Of a stretch of DNA of 64,000 nucleotides, positions 54,614 to 64,000 are shown in pieces. A program made the translations under genes and the position numbers. Every line of letters begins with the position of its first letter. Positions within the stretch are counted from its first letter, which is position 1. The notes beneath the pieces are model-generated. The model did not search any database, was not told the DNA's origin, and was given only the letters and a program-made list of their open reading frames with translations. Source of the stretch: Tepidicaulis marinus (GTDB lineage Bacteria > Pseudomonadota > Alphaproteobacteria > Parvibaculales > Parvibaculaceae); contig NZ_BBIO01000012.1 of assembly GCF_000739695.1 (NCBI RefSeq), positions 48,026-112,025 on the forward strand, given 5' to 3'.

Positions 54614-56923
54614 ATGTCAGGGGACACGCATATGAAACACTATCCATCATCACGCCTCGGCTGGCTGAGCCCCGCCGAGGTGCTTCGTTATGGCATCACG
54701 GGTTTTGCCGCCTTCTTTCTCTTTTTGATGCTTTTCGCCGGTGCCGCCGGCGCGAACACGCCTCAAGCGGAGAGCGAAGGCGAGCTGCGCCTCGTCACAC
54801 CGAACGACATGACGAGCGGCGGCCTGCTGCTCAAAACGAAAGAGCCCGGCAAATATATTCAGGCGCCCATGGTCGCCACCGATGTCGATATCGACGTTGC
54901 CGGCCCCATCGCGCGGGCGAAAGTCACCCAGCGTTTTGAAAACCCGAGCGATGGCTGGGTGGAAGGCGTTTATGTCTTTCCCCTGCCCGAGGACAGCGCG
55001 GTGGACAGCCTGCGCATGCTGATCGGCGACCGCATCATCGAAGGCGAGATCAAGAAGAAAGAAGAGGCCCGGCAGATTTACGAAGAAGCGAAGGAAGCGG
55101 GCAAACGCGCGTCGCTGATTGAACAGCAGCGGCCCAACATCTTCACCAATTCGGTTGCCAATATCGGGCCGGGCGAAACTATTGTCGTGCAGATCGAATA
55201 TCAGCAGACGGTGCGCCAGGACGAAAACATCTTCTCGCTGCGCTTCCCGACCGTTGTCGCCCCGCGCTACAACCCGGCGCCGAGCGTGCATCTCGTGGAT
55301 TTCCAGCCGGGCGAGAATGGATGGGGCAGCGTTTCCGATCCCGTGCCGGACCGCGGCAAGATCACCCCGCCCGTCGCGCATCCGGATACCGGCAAACGCA
55401 ATCCGCTGACCTTGACGCTCTCGCTCGATGCAGGCTTTCCGCTCGGCGACATCACGAGCCCGCATCATGAGATCGCATTGGTGCGCGAGGATGAAAGCCG
55501 TGCGGAGCTGACGCTCAGCCAAGGCGAAGTCCCGGCGGACAAGGATTTCGAGCTCACCTGGACGCCCGCCAAAACGGACGCGCCCACCGCCGCCCTGTTC
55601 CGCGAGGAGCTGAACGGCGAAGATTATGTGCTGATGATGCTGATGCCGCCGCAGAGCAAAGATGCGTCCCGCAAGACGCCGCCGCGCGAGGCGATCTTCG
55701 TCATCGACAATTCCGGTTCCATGGCAGGCGCTTCCATGCCGCAGGCAAAGGCAAGCCTGGAACTTGCGCTGCAGCGGCTTACCCCGCAGGACCGTTTCAA
55801 TGTCGTGCGCTTCAATCACACCCATGAAACGCTCTTCCCCCAGGCCGTGCGCGCCGATAAGGAAAACCTGGACCGGGCGCTGGCATTCGTGCGCGGGCTG
55901 AATGCAGAAGGCGGCACGGAAATGCTGGGCGCGCTTCAGCAGGCGCTCATTGCCCAGCCCGCAGACAGCCAATATCTGCGCCAGGTCGTGTTTCTGACGG
56001 ACGGCGCGGTCGGCAATGAAGAGCAGCTCTTCAACACCATCTCCCAGCAACTCGGCGCAAGCCGCCTCTTTACCGTCGGCATCGGTTCCGCCCCCAACAG
56101 CTTCTTCATGAGCCGGGCGGCGGAGATGGGCCGCGGCACCTTCACCCATATCGGCGAGCCGGAACAGGTGAAAGAGCGCATGGCGCAGCTTTTCACGAAG
56201 CTGGAAAATCCGGCGCTGACGGACCTTACCGCCGTCTGGCCAGATGGACAGGAAGTGGAAGCCTGGCCGAACCCGCTTCCCGATCTTTATCTCGGTGAGC
56301 CGATTATCCTTGCCGCGCGGATGGCCGATGCCTCAGGCACGTTCAAACTGAAAGGCACGTTTGACGGCCAGCCCTGGGAGCTGCGTCTGCCGCTTGCCAA
56401 GGCCGCCGAACGGCCGGGCGTTGCCAAGCTCTGGGCACGCAAGAAAATCGCCTCGCTGGAAGCCATGCGCTATGCGGGCGGCAATTGGGAAAAGCTCGAC
56501 GCCGCGATTACCGATGTCGCTCTGTCCCATCATCTCGTCAGCCGCCTGACCAGCCTTGTCGCGGTCGATAAAACCCCGGTCCGCCCTGCAGGAGAAGACG
56601 TGACGCGCCGCGACGTGCCGCTCAACCTGCCCGATGGCTGGGACTTCGAGGCCGTCTTTGGCGAACAGCCCTCGCCCGTGCCGATGCGCGATGCCAAGGC
56701 CCGTAGCGCCATGCCGATGCTCGCCATGGCCGCCGCGCCGGTTTCGGCAGAGGCGGCGGAAGCCAAGGCCGGCATTGCCCTGCCCCAGACGGCAACCAAT
56801 GCGGCGGGGCTGATGCTAAGCGGCGGACTGTTGATGCTCTTTGCCGCGGCCTGCTGGATGCTCGCTTTCTTCTGGCGGCATCTGGCCGCGCGGACCCAAG
56901 TGCCCGCCCACGGGAGAAGCTGA
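54614..56923 (+). CDS. VIT and VWA domain protein, sortase substrate
   Basis: 769 residues; an ATG six codons later with AGGGGA upstream is an alternative start. A membrane signal (about 20-48) is followed by a VIT domain (about 55-190, VDIDVAGPIARAKVTQRFENPSDGWVEGVYVFPL). A von Willebrand A domain follows (about 360-530), with MIDAS DNSGS near residue 364. The C-terminus has LPQTA (723-727), a hydrophobic helix and a short basic tail (WRHLAARTQ), the layout of a sortase sorting signal. It matches the marine proteobacterial sortase target family. Its sortase is encoded next, one base after the stop. Confidence 0.92.
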   Translation: MSGDTHMKHYPSSRLGWLSPAEVLRYGITGFAAFFLFLMLFAGAAGANTPQAESEGELRLVTPNDMTSGGLLLKTKEPGKYIQAPMVATDVDIDVAGPIARAKVTQRFENPSDGWVEGVYVFPLPEDSAVDSLRMLIGDRIIEGEIKKKEEARQIYEEAKEAGKRASLIEQQRPNIFTNSVANIGPGETIVVQIEYQQTVRQDENIFSLRFPTVVAPRYNPAPSVHLVDFQPGENGWGSVSDPVPDRGKITPPVAHPDTGKRNPLTLTLSLDAGFPLGDITSPHHEIALVREDESRAELTLSQGEVPADKDFELTWTPAKTDAPTAALFREELNGEDYVLMMLMPPQSKDASRKTPPREAIFVIDNSGSMAGASMPQAKASLELALQRLTPQDRFNVVRFNHTHETLFPQAVRADKENLDRALAFVRGLNAEGGTEMLGALQQALIAQPADSQYLRQVVFLTDGAVGNEEQLFNTISQQLGASRLFTVGIGSAPNSFFMSRAAEMGRGTFTHIGEPEQVKERMAQLFTKLENPALTDLTAVWPDGQEVEAWPNPLPDLYLGEPIILAARMADASGTFKLKGTFDGQPWELRLPLAKAAERPGVAKLWARKKIASLEAMRYAGGNWEKLDAAITDVALSHHLVSRLTSLVAVDKTPVRPAGEDVTRRDVPLNLPDGWDFEAVFGEQPSPVPMRDAKARSAMPMLAMAAAPVSAEAAEAKAGIALPQTATNAAGLMLSGGLLMLFAAACWMLAFFWRHLAARTQVPAHGRS

Positions 56924-56924
56924 G

Positions 56925-57536
56925 ATGGCGCGCGCCGTCTCCTTGCCCCGCTCCTTGCCTCACTCCTGGCCACGTAAACTGGCCGCCTGCGCCCTGGCTT
57001 TATGCCTCGGCGCAGGCGCGCTGCTTTTCGGGCAGGGTGTCTACATTCACGCCAAGGCCGGCTTGGCACAGGTGCTTCTGCAAAAGGCCTGGGCGGAAAC
57101 GCTGGAAAGCGGCGCCCCCACCAAGCCCTGGCCCTGGGCCGATACCTGGCCGGTCGCCCGGATCAGCGCGCCGCGCCTCGGCAACAGCACCATCGTGCTT
57201 TCCGGCGGCTCCGGCGAAGCGCTCGCCTTCGGCCCCGGGCATCTTACCGGCACGCCGCCACCCGGCCCCCATGGCACCACGGTTTTCGCCGCCCACCGCG
57301 ATACGCATTTCGCCTTCCTGCAGCATTTGAAAACGGGGGACCGTCTGGATGTAACGGGTGCGGACGGTGTCCGGCGTTCTTACCGGGTGAGTCACACACG
57401 CATCGTCGATGCGGCCGCCTCCGGCATTGACCCTGCGGAAGGGGGCGGCCGTCTGGCCCTTGTGACCTGCTATCCATTCGGCGCCGTCGCCCAAGGCCGG
57501 CAGCGTTATGTGGTGTTTGCCAAGCAGGCGCTCTAG
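56925..57536 (+). CDS. Class GN sortase
   Basis: 203 residues from the ATG after GGGAGAAGCTGAG. N-terminal membrane helix (18-38), then the sortase barrel with catalytic H124 (TTVFAAHRDTHF), C182 (LVTCYPF) and an arginine in GRQRYVVF (R192 or R194). This is the proteobacterial single-target sortase group. It should cut the LPQTA-like signal of the VIT/VWA protein and attach it to an unknown acceptor, probably on the periplasmic side. The two genes form a dedicated pair. Confidence 0.92.
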   Translation: MARAVSLPRSLPHSWPRKLAACALALCLGAGALLFGQGVYIHAKAGLAQVLLQKAWAETLESGAPTKPWPWADTWPVARISAPRLGNSTIVLSGGSGEALAFGPGHLTGTPPPGPHGTTVFAAHRDTHFAFLQHLKTGDRLDVTGADGVRRSYRVSHTRIVDAAASGIDPAEGGGRLALVTCYPFGAVAQGRQRYVVFAKQAL

Positions 57537-57756
57537 GTTTCTATTCCTGTTCGCGGGAAATACATAAGAATAAACTACATTAGCAATATTTGTCCTTCAC
57601 TTGGCGCGCCTTTGCCGTCATTAAGAAGCCCTCTCTGTAACCTTTGCAGATTGGGGAATATCCAATATTTCAGGTACAATCGGTCACATGGTAATGGGCT
57701 GCATGAAACTGGTATGGTATGAATAGTTCAGTGTAATCCCTGGAGATGAGTGGCAA

Positions 57757-58413
57757 ATGAACGTAGCCAATTCGAAACAAACAACGGCGCCGGCGCATTC
57801 CGGTCTTGAGAATTACCGCCGCCGCGTCAGCGCAACAAAACGGCGTTCCATTCTCGATGCGGCCCGGGACGAGTTTCAACATAACGGTTTTACCCGCGCC
57901 GCCATGGCCGAGATCGCGCGCAAGGCCGATGTTTCCACGGCCACGCTCTACAAGCACTTCAACTCGAAAGAGGAATTGTTCAGTGCCGTGATCAGCGAAG
58001 CCTATGAACGCATCGAGGAAACCGATGCGGATCTGGGCGAACACGGCACCGTCGAGGAAGTCATCACCAAGGCGGCGAACAACATTCTCTCCGCCCAATT
58101 CGATCAGGGGCTCAACGCGCTGATGCGCGCGGTGATCGCGGAAGTTTCCGGCCAGCCGGAAATCGGCCGCGAGTTTTTCGAGCGCGGCGTCATCCAGCGT
58201 CAGCAGGCCGTTGCCAAGCTTCTCGACAAGCTGGTGCAGCGCGGCCTTCTCAAGCAGCACGATACGGCGATTTCCGCGCAGGAAGTGTCGGGCATGCTGC
58301 GTGAAAGCCTGATCTGGCCGGCATTGTTCGACCCGAATTTCCGCTTGCCCAAGAACAAGGACAAGCTGATCGCCGAAGCGGTCGCGACACTCGTGGCCCG
58401 CTACGGCAAATAA
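57757..58413 (+). CDS. TetR/AcrR family transcriptional regulator
   Basis: 218 residues. A low-complexity N-terminal tail (1-25) precedes the helix-turn-helix (about 47-66, FTRAAMAEIARKADVSTATLYKHFNSKEEL). The helical ligand domain follows. An imperfect palindrome ATTGG-N7-CCAAT lies at 57650-57666, about 90 bases upstream, and could be its operator. The 220-base gap before it is AT-rich and holds no gene. A terminator follows. Confidence 0.87.
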   Translation: MNVANSKQTTAPAHSGLENYRRRVSATKRRSILDAARDEFQHNGFTRAAMAEIARKADVSTATLYKHFNSKEELFSAVISEAYERIEETDADLGEHGTVEEVITKAANNILSAQFDQGLNALMRAVIAEVSGQPEIGREFFERGVIQRQQAVAKLLDKLVQRGLLKQHDTAISAQEVSGMLRESLIWPALFDPNFRLPKNKDKLIAEAVATLVARYGK

Positions 58414-58457
58414 GCCAGTGAGGCAGGCCCGCCTTTAAAGGCAGGGCAAAGGCTTTA

Positions 58458-58485
58458 AACCCCCGGGAGCATTCCCGGGGGTTTT
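58458..58485. terminator. Terminator after the TetR gene
   Basis: AACCCCCGGGA, loop GCAT, TCCCGGGGGTT, then TT on the plus strand; on the minus strand it follows the methyltransferase stop at 58500. Works for both convergent genes. Confidence 0.85.
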
Positions 58486-58499
58486 CTATATCTGCCGTT

Positions 58500-59297
58500 T
58501 TATACCGGCTTGACCGCAAGGAACATGTAACGGTTCAGCGAGAAGAAAAACTCGCCGCGTTCGGCAAGATGAAGCTGATCATCATACCAGGTCTGAATTT
58601 CATCGGCGCTCAGCCCATGACGCTCGCCATTGGCGCGCACGAACCCCAAAATACCGTGCATCATGCCCGCCGCATAAGAATGCGGCTGATAGCCCAGACT
58701 GGTCATCGGCACGACATCCATGCGCATCAAGGTGAAGCCGGCCCGGCGCAATTTCACCGCCAGCGTGGCGGGCAAATGCGGATCGGCCAGATGATCGTCC
58801 CAGCAGTGGAGCACCCGCTGCATCAGCCGCCGGTCGCTCGCATGCCAGACGATGCTGTCCCAATCCGTATCGAGAATGAGGGCCCGCCCGCCGGGCCGCA
58901 GCACCCTGTGCAGGGCTTTGAGTGCGCCGTCCATGTCGGCAACATATTCATAAACCTGCGTGGAAACGGCCGCATCGAACGCGCCTTCGACACCGGCCAG
59001 CTTCACCGCATCGCCCACTTCGAATTCCGCTTGCGGCAGCGCGGCGCAGCGCGTGCGCGCCATCTTCACCATGGGCTCGGACGTGTCGATACCGAGCACC
59101 CGCCCGTTTTCCCCGGCAAGGCGGGCAAGATCGTAAGCCAGCAGCCCCGGCCCCGCGCCGATATCGAGCAAATGCTCGCCGGGCTTCGGCGCCAGGGCCT
59201 TGATCACCTCGGCCCGCTGCGCCACCACATCCGGGGTGAGATACATCGCCTCCACCGCCTTGGCGGTGCGCTCGTCGAAATCGATCGTATTGCTCAC
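58500..59297 (-). CDS. Class I SAM-dependent methyltransferase (UbiE-like)
   Basis: 265 residues with a GTG start preceded by GAGGA. Motif I LLDIGAGPGLLAYDLARL, motif II GIDTSEPM, the acidic EVGDAVKLAG loop and VLRPGGRALILDTDWDS are present. Fold closest to the UbiE/arsenite methyltransferase superfamily, but without the cysteines of ArsM. Substrate unknown. The GTG overlaps the stop of an 11-codon mini-frame built from a 12-base tandem repeat. The PH-like gene precedes it on the same strand, so the two are probably co-expressed. Confidence 0.82.
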   Translation of the reverse strand: MSNTIDFDERTAKAVEAMYLTPDVVAQRAEVIKALAPKPGEHLLDIGAGPGLLAYDLARLAGENGRVLGIDTSEPMVKMARTRCAALPQAEFEVGDAVKLAGVEGAFDAAVSTQVYEYVADMDGALKALHRVLRPGGRALILDTDWDSIVWHASDRRLMQRVLHCWDDHLADPHLPATLAVKLRRAGFTLMRMDVVPMTSLGYQPHSYAAGMMHGILGFVRANGERHGLSADEIQTWYDDQLHLAERGEFFFSLNRYMFLAVKPV

Positions 59298-59300
59298 TTA

Positions 59301-59336
59301 TCCATCCTCTGGTCCATCCTCTGGTCCATCCCCCGG
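59301..59336. repeat. Three tandem 12-base repeats with ribosome-site words
   Basis: TCCATCCTCTGG twice and TCCATCCCCCGG once, in the 43-base gap between two minus-strand genes. On the coding strand each unit contains AGAGGATGG. The units encode MDQRMDQRMDK (59294-59329), whose TGA overlaps the GTG start of the methyltransferase. Confidence 0.75.
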
Positions 59337-59340
59337 ACCG

Positions 59341-59754
59341 TTATTTGTGTTGTTTAAAACCGGCAACCAGCGCCTCAGGGTCCGCCATATCGTCGAGCCG
59401 CCAGGACGCGCCGCCCTTCAGGCGTATTTCAACCGTGCCTGCGCCGAGCAGGCGCTGCAGCAGGGAGCGGTGCGCCTCCACCGCCTCGACCATGGAAAGC
59501 GCCGCGCCCAGTTTGACCGGGCGCAGCATACCGGTTTGCAGAAAAAGCCCCTGGCTGCCGATTTCCAGCACCCGCCCGCGCGCCCTGAGCCAGGCCATAA
59601 CAAGGAGCAAGGGCACGGCGCCCGCCTCCACCAAAAGCGCCAGCGTGAGGATTGTTTCCGCCCCGGCCTGCGCCGCCCAAAGCGCCAGGGCGCCCCAGAG
59701 CGCGGCCACCAGTCCGGCGGGCAGATAGATCGACCAATGAACCTTTGCGCGCAT
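59341..59754 (-). CDS. Small membrane protein with PH-like domain
   Basis: 137 residues from the ATG of MRAKVHWSIYLPAG, with GGGGGA upstream; a start 19 codons earlier is possible. Two hydrophobic helices (about 8-28 and 32-55) are followed by a beta-rich part (RVLEIGSQGLFLQTG, VKLGAALSMVEAVEAHRSLL, VEIRLKGGASWRLDDMADPEALVAGF). This matches the bacterial PH-like domains seen in YdbS/DUF304-type membrane proteins. Function unknown. Confidence 0.6.
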   Translation of the reverse strand: MRAKVHWSIYLPAGLVAALWGALALWAAQAGAETILTLALLVEAGAVPLLLVMAWLRARGRVLEIGSQGLFLQTGMLRPVKLGAALSMVEAVEAHRSLLQRLLGAGTVEIRLKGGASWRLDDMADPEALVAGFKQHK

Positions 59755-59939
59755 GTTTCCCCCGCCGGAAGCGCCCGTAACGGTGCCCATGCCGGCATCC
59801 GAGTATTTCAAACCGCGCTGATTCTGTTAAGCGCACAAACGGAACTGTGATGCGGCCCCTGTTGCAAGGACGGGCCGCCGGGTTCAGACTGAAGGTTCTC
59901 TCGCATCGCTATCGGCCCATCCGTTTCCGGGAGGGTACG

Positions 59940-60098
59940 ATGACCAAACAGCACGGCGCGTCTCAGCACGGCGCGTTTCTCGATCATGACAAGGCGCGCC
60001 AGGGCGTGACCGGCCATCATGTGCGCCATGTGCTTGCCATCTCGCTGGCGCTGGTGCTCGTCATGCTGTTTTCAAGCTGGGCGCTCGGCGCCGGTTAA
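59940..60098 (+). CDS. Small single-pass membrane protein, paralogue 1
   Basis: 52 residues, MTKQHGASQHG start, after GGGAGGGTACG. A hydrophilic, histidine-rich N-terminus is followed by the block ARQGVTGHHVRHVLAISL and a C-terminal helix (about 30-48). It shares ARQxVxG-x4-R-x-VLAxSL with the neighbouring protein at 60204, so the two are paralogues. Function unknown. Confidence 0.7.
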   Translation: MTKQHGASQHGAFLDHDKARQGVTGHHVRHVLAISLALVLVMLFSSWALGAG

Positions 60099-60203
60099 GC
60101 GCCGGAACAAAAGCGCTGCATGGGGCGTTTGATCTGAGGGTGGCTGGCTCTATGTCAGTTCCTGTAATGGCGCCGCACATCATTCACCGCAATGAGAGGA
60201 CCC

Positions 60204-60362
60204 ATGCAGAACGAAGAGAATACGCAGAACGCACCGGTTAAAGACGAAACCGACGCCCGCCAGGCCGTGAGCGGCACAGGCGCGCGCATCGTCCTTGCCC
60301 TTTCGCTCACCGCCGCCGTCATCGTCATGGCGCTGCTCGCGGGCACGATGGTTTTCACCTGA
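60204..60362 (+). CDS. Small single-pass membrane protein, paralogue 2
   Basis: 52 residues, MQNEENTQNAPVKDETD start, after GAGAGGACCC. The block ARQAVSGTGARIVLALSL leads into a membrane helix ending MALLAGTMVFT. It has the same length and architecture as the protein 105 bases upstream. The acidic N-terminus differs from the histidine-rich one of its partner. Short and easily missed by gene finders. Confidence 0.68.
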   Translation: MQNEENTQNAPVKDETDARQAVSGTGARIVLALSLTAAVIVMALLAGTMVFT

Positions 60363-60472
60363 TGGCTGTTATTACCTGATCGGCCGCCGGCCTCCTGAAG
60401 ACCAATCCCGGTCCTGCCTTTTGCTTGCGCCCTTTTTCTTGCGCATAGGGCGCCGGACGGCTAGGCAAAGGC

Positions 60473-61405
60473 ATGAGCCGTTTGCGCGCCGACCTTTTGC
60501 TGCTGATCACCGCCCTTGTCTGGGGCTCGGCCTTTGTCGGCCAGGCCACGGCAATGGATCATGTCGGCCCTTTCACCTTTACCGGCGGGCGCTTTCTGCT
60601 GGCCGCTTTGGCCGTTGCCCCCTTCGCGCTTTGGGAGAGCCGGAGCCGCGCCCGCCCGCTCAGCCGCCGCAACGGGCTGATTACGGCGGGCATCGGCCTT
60701 GTCTTTTTTCTTGCCTGCATCACCCAGCAAGTGGGGCTGCAAGTCACCTCGGTGACGAATGCCGGGTTCCTCACCGCGCTTTATGTGGTGCTGGTGCCGA
60801 TCCTCGGCGCGGCGCTCTGGCGGTATAAGGCGCCGGGCATCATCTGGGTGGCCGCGCTGCTCTCTTTCGCGGGGACGTTTCTTCTTTCCGGCGGCAATGG
60901 CGCGGCGCTCAATTGGGGCGATGCGATCATGGTGGTGAGCGCGCTTTTCTGGGCGGCGCAGGTGCTGCTTGTCGGCAAATATGTGGAAGCGCTGGAGCGG
61001 CCCTTCGCCATCGCCTTCATGCAATTTCTCGTGACCGGACTTGCAGGATTCGGCCTCGGCCTGGCCTTCGAAGCGGACCGGCTTTCCGCCGCCGCCTTTG
61101 CGGGCGCGGGCTTCGAGTTTCTCTATACCGGCATACTTTCCGGCGGGCTCTGCTTCACGCTGCAAAGCCTCGCCCAGCGCTACACGCCGCCGTCGGATGC
61201 CGCCATCATCATGTCCGGCGAGGCGCTCTTTGCCGCGCTTTTCGGCGCGCTGCTGCTCGGCGAGCGGCTCACCCCGCTGGCCTGGAGCGGCGCCGCGCTC
61301 ATTCTCATCGCCGTGCTCGCCACCCAGCTCGGCCCCGCCCTGCGCCGCCGCGACCTGCGGGATACGCCGGAGGAAGCACCCGGCCTAGAGGACCGGGCCT
61401 CCTGA
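60473..61405 (+). CDS. EamA (DMT) family transporter
   Basis: 310 residues with ten membrane helices in two EamA halves. LLITALVWGSAFVGQATAMDHVGPFTFTGGRFLLAA opens the protein and SGEALFAALFGALLLGERLTPLAWSGAALILIAVL closes the second half, both classic. A metabolite exporter of unknown substrate. It sits 89 bases ahead of uvrB on the same strand. Confidence 0.9.
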   Translation: MSRLRADLLLLITALVWGSAFVGQATAMDHVGPFTFTGGRFLLAALAVAPFALWESRSRARPLSRRNGLITAGIGLVFFLACITQQVGLQVTSVTNAGFLTALYVVLVPILGAALWRYKAPGIIWVAALLSFAGTFLLSGGNGAALNWGDAIMVVSALFWAAQVLLVGKYVEALERPFAIAFMQFLVTGLAGFGLGLAFEADRLSAAAFAGAGFEFLYTGILSGGLCFTLQSLAQRYTPPSDAAIIMSGEALFAALFGALLLGERLTPLAWSGAALILIAVLATQLGPALRRRDLRDTPEEAPGLEDRAS

Positions 61406-61494
61406 CACCCTGCTGTCAGGAGTGAGGCGCCCTGCCGCCATCTCCTGCCAAATGGCCCTAGCCAGACGGGGCCGGCGCGGCCATATTGTGGGCC

Positions 61495-63774
<2,280 letters not shown>

Positions 63775-63854
63775 AAACTTCACCTGCAAAACTGGAATTA
63801 ACTCGGCTATGCTAGCAGTAGTAATTCACATAATGATACATGGACTGACTCTGA

Positions 63855-64000
63855 ATGCGCATTCAACCCACCCATGCGACGATCGCTGAAATCCGCGATA
63901 TGTTTGAGCGTGGTGACCTTATAGTTAATCGGGAATATCAGCGCGGGTCTGGCATTTGGCCTCCCAACTCAAAGTCTTATTTTATCGAAACTATATTGTC
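63855..64000 (+). CDS. DUF262 domain protein, 3' end beyond the window
   Basis: Only the first 48 residues are visible: MRIQPTHATIAEIRDMF, then VNREYQRGSGIWPPNSKSYFIETIL. The REYQR...W...S.I(E)T(I)L pattern is the N-terminal mark of DUF262, the ParB/Srx-like nuclease fold found in GmrSD restriction and other phage-defence proteins. Base composition drops to AT-rich here, unlike uvrB. No ribosome site is strong. The full length and domain content cannot be judged. Confidence 0.7.
   Translation, partial: MRIQPTHATIAEIRDMFERGDLIVNREYQRGSGIWPPNSKSYFIETIL

Noticed and set aside
57688..57726. Twelve-codon frame MVMGCMKLVWYE before the TetR gene
   Set aside because: No ribosome site, no regulatory codon run and no following RNA structure; likely chance.

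Overview
The window looks like the chromosome of a free-living, GC-rich alphaproteobacterium. The signs are a PleC/DivJ-type histidine kinase, a short alphaproteobacterial Psd next to PssA, an Atm1-type ABC exporter, class II DAHP synthase, citramalate synthase, PAS_5-type and MucR/CtrA-era promoter features, and REP-like palindromes of the GTCATGCCCCGC and GTCACCCCGG types. The genus cannot be fixed from the sequence alone; a Parvibaculales or Hyphomicrobiales relative is a guess. Most of the window is ordinary core chromosome. Only the last 150 bases look accessory. No tRNA, rRNA, CRISPR array, insertion sequence or prophage was seen.

Layout. 1-3.2 kb: a stress or detoxification operon on the minus strand (glutathione transferase, bicupin, AhpD-like protein) ahead of a cytochrome P460-like gene, divergent from a TetR regulator with two palindromes between them. 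3.4-9 kb: a membrane histidine kinase, a PilZ-methyltransferase fusion and an MMPL-type RND transporter. 9-15.6 kb: an unusual methyltransferase, then a PadR regulator with an RND efflux pair. 15.6-20.4 kb: a PAS_5 protein, a winged-helix protein, and an ABC exporter-psd-pssA group. 20.4-28.7 kb: LysM protein, LOG hydrolase, RarD, and the minus-strand run nadE-gltX-leader peptide-cimA. 29-32.2 kb: three tandem zinc-free MDR reductases. 32.3-36.2 kb: an ArsR-SRPBCC-VOC-MFS operon facing an ArsM-type methyltransferase across a perfect palindrome. 36.2-41.7 kb: aroG class II, gor, rpiA, gabD. 41.8-49 kb: DUF2817 peptidase, peroxiredoxin, trxB, HAD phosphatase, msrP, dps, M48 protease. 49-54.5 kb: aspartate aminotransferase, and a flavin-binding operon (DUF1272, PNPOx-like, PaiB-like, membrane protein) divergent from a MocR regulator. 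54.6-57.5 kb: a sortase with its own VIT/VWA substrate. 57.7-63.8 kb: TetR, methyltransferase, small membrane proteins, EamA exporter, uvrB. 63.85 kb to the edge: start of a DUF262 gene.

How the genes work together. Redox and electrophile defence is over-represented: peroxiredoxin, thioredoxin reductase, glutathione reductase, MsrP, Dps, two glutathione transferases and three enoyl/enone-type reductases. The peroxiredoxin and dps genes both carry a Fur-family (Irr-like) palindrome upstream, so they may share iron or peroxide control.

The strongest undescribed-looking signal is a 16-codon reading frame between gltX and cimA. It encodes MMALAWIIIKGIIIRG, has a Shine-Dalgarno sequence, and is followed by alternative RNA pairings. 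It is probably an isoleucine-sensing leader controlling the citramalate route to isoleucine. Other points worth a look are a pair of 52-residue paralogous membrane proteins, a 12-base repeat that builds a translationally coupled mini-frame, a 90-base mobile-looking palindromic element in two inverted copies, and the sortase-substrate pair.
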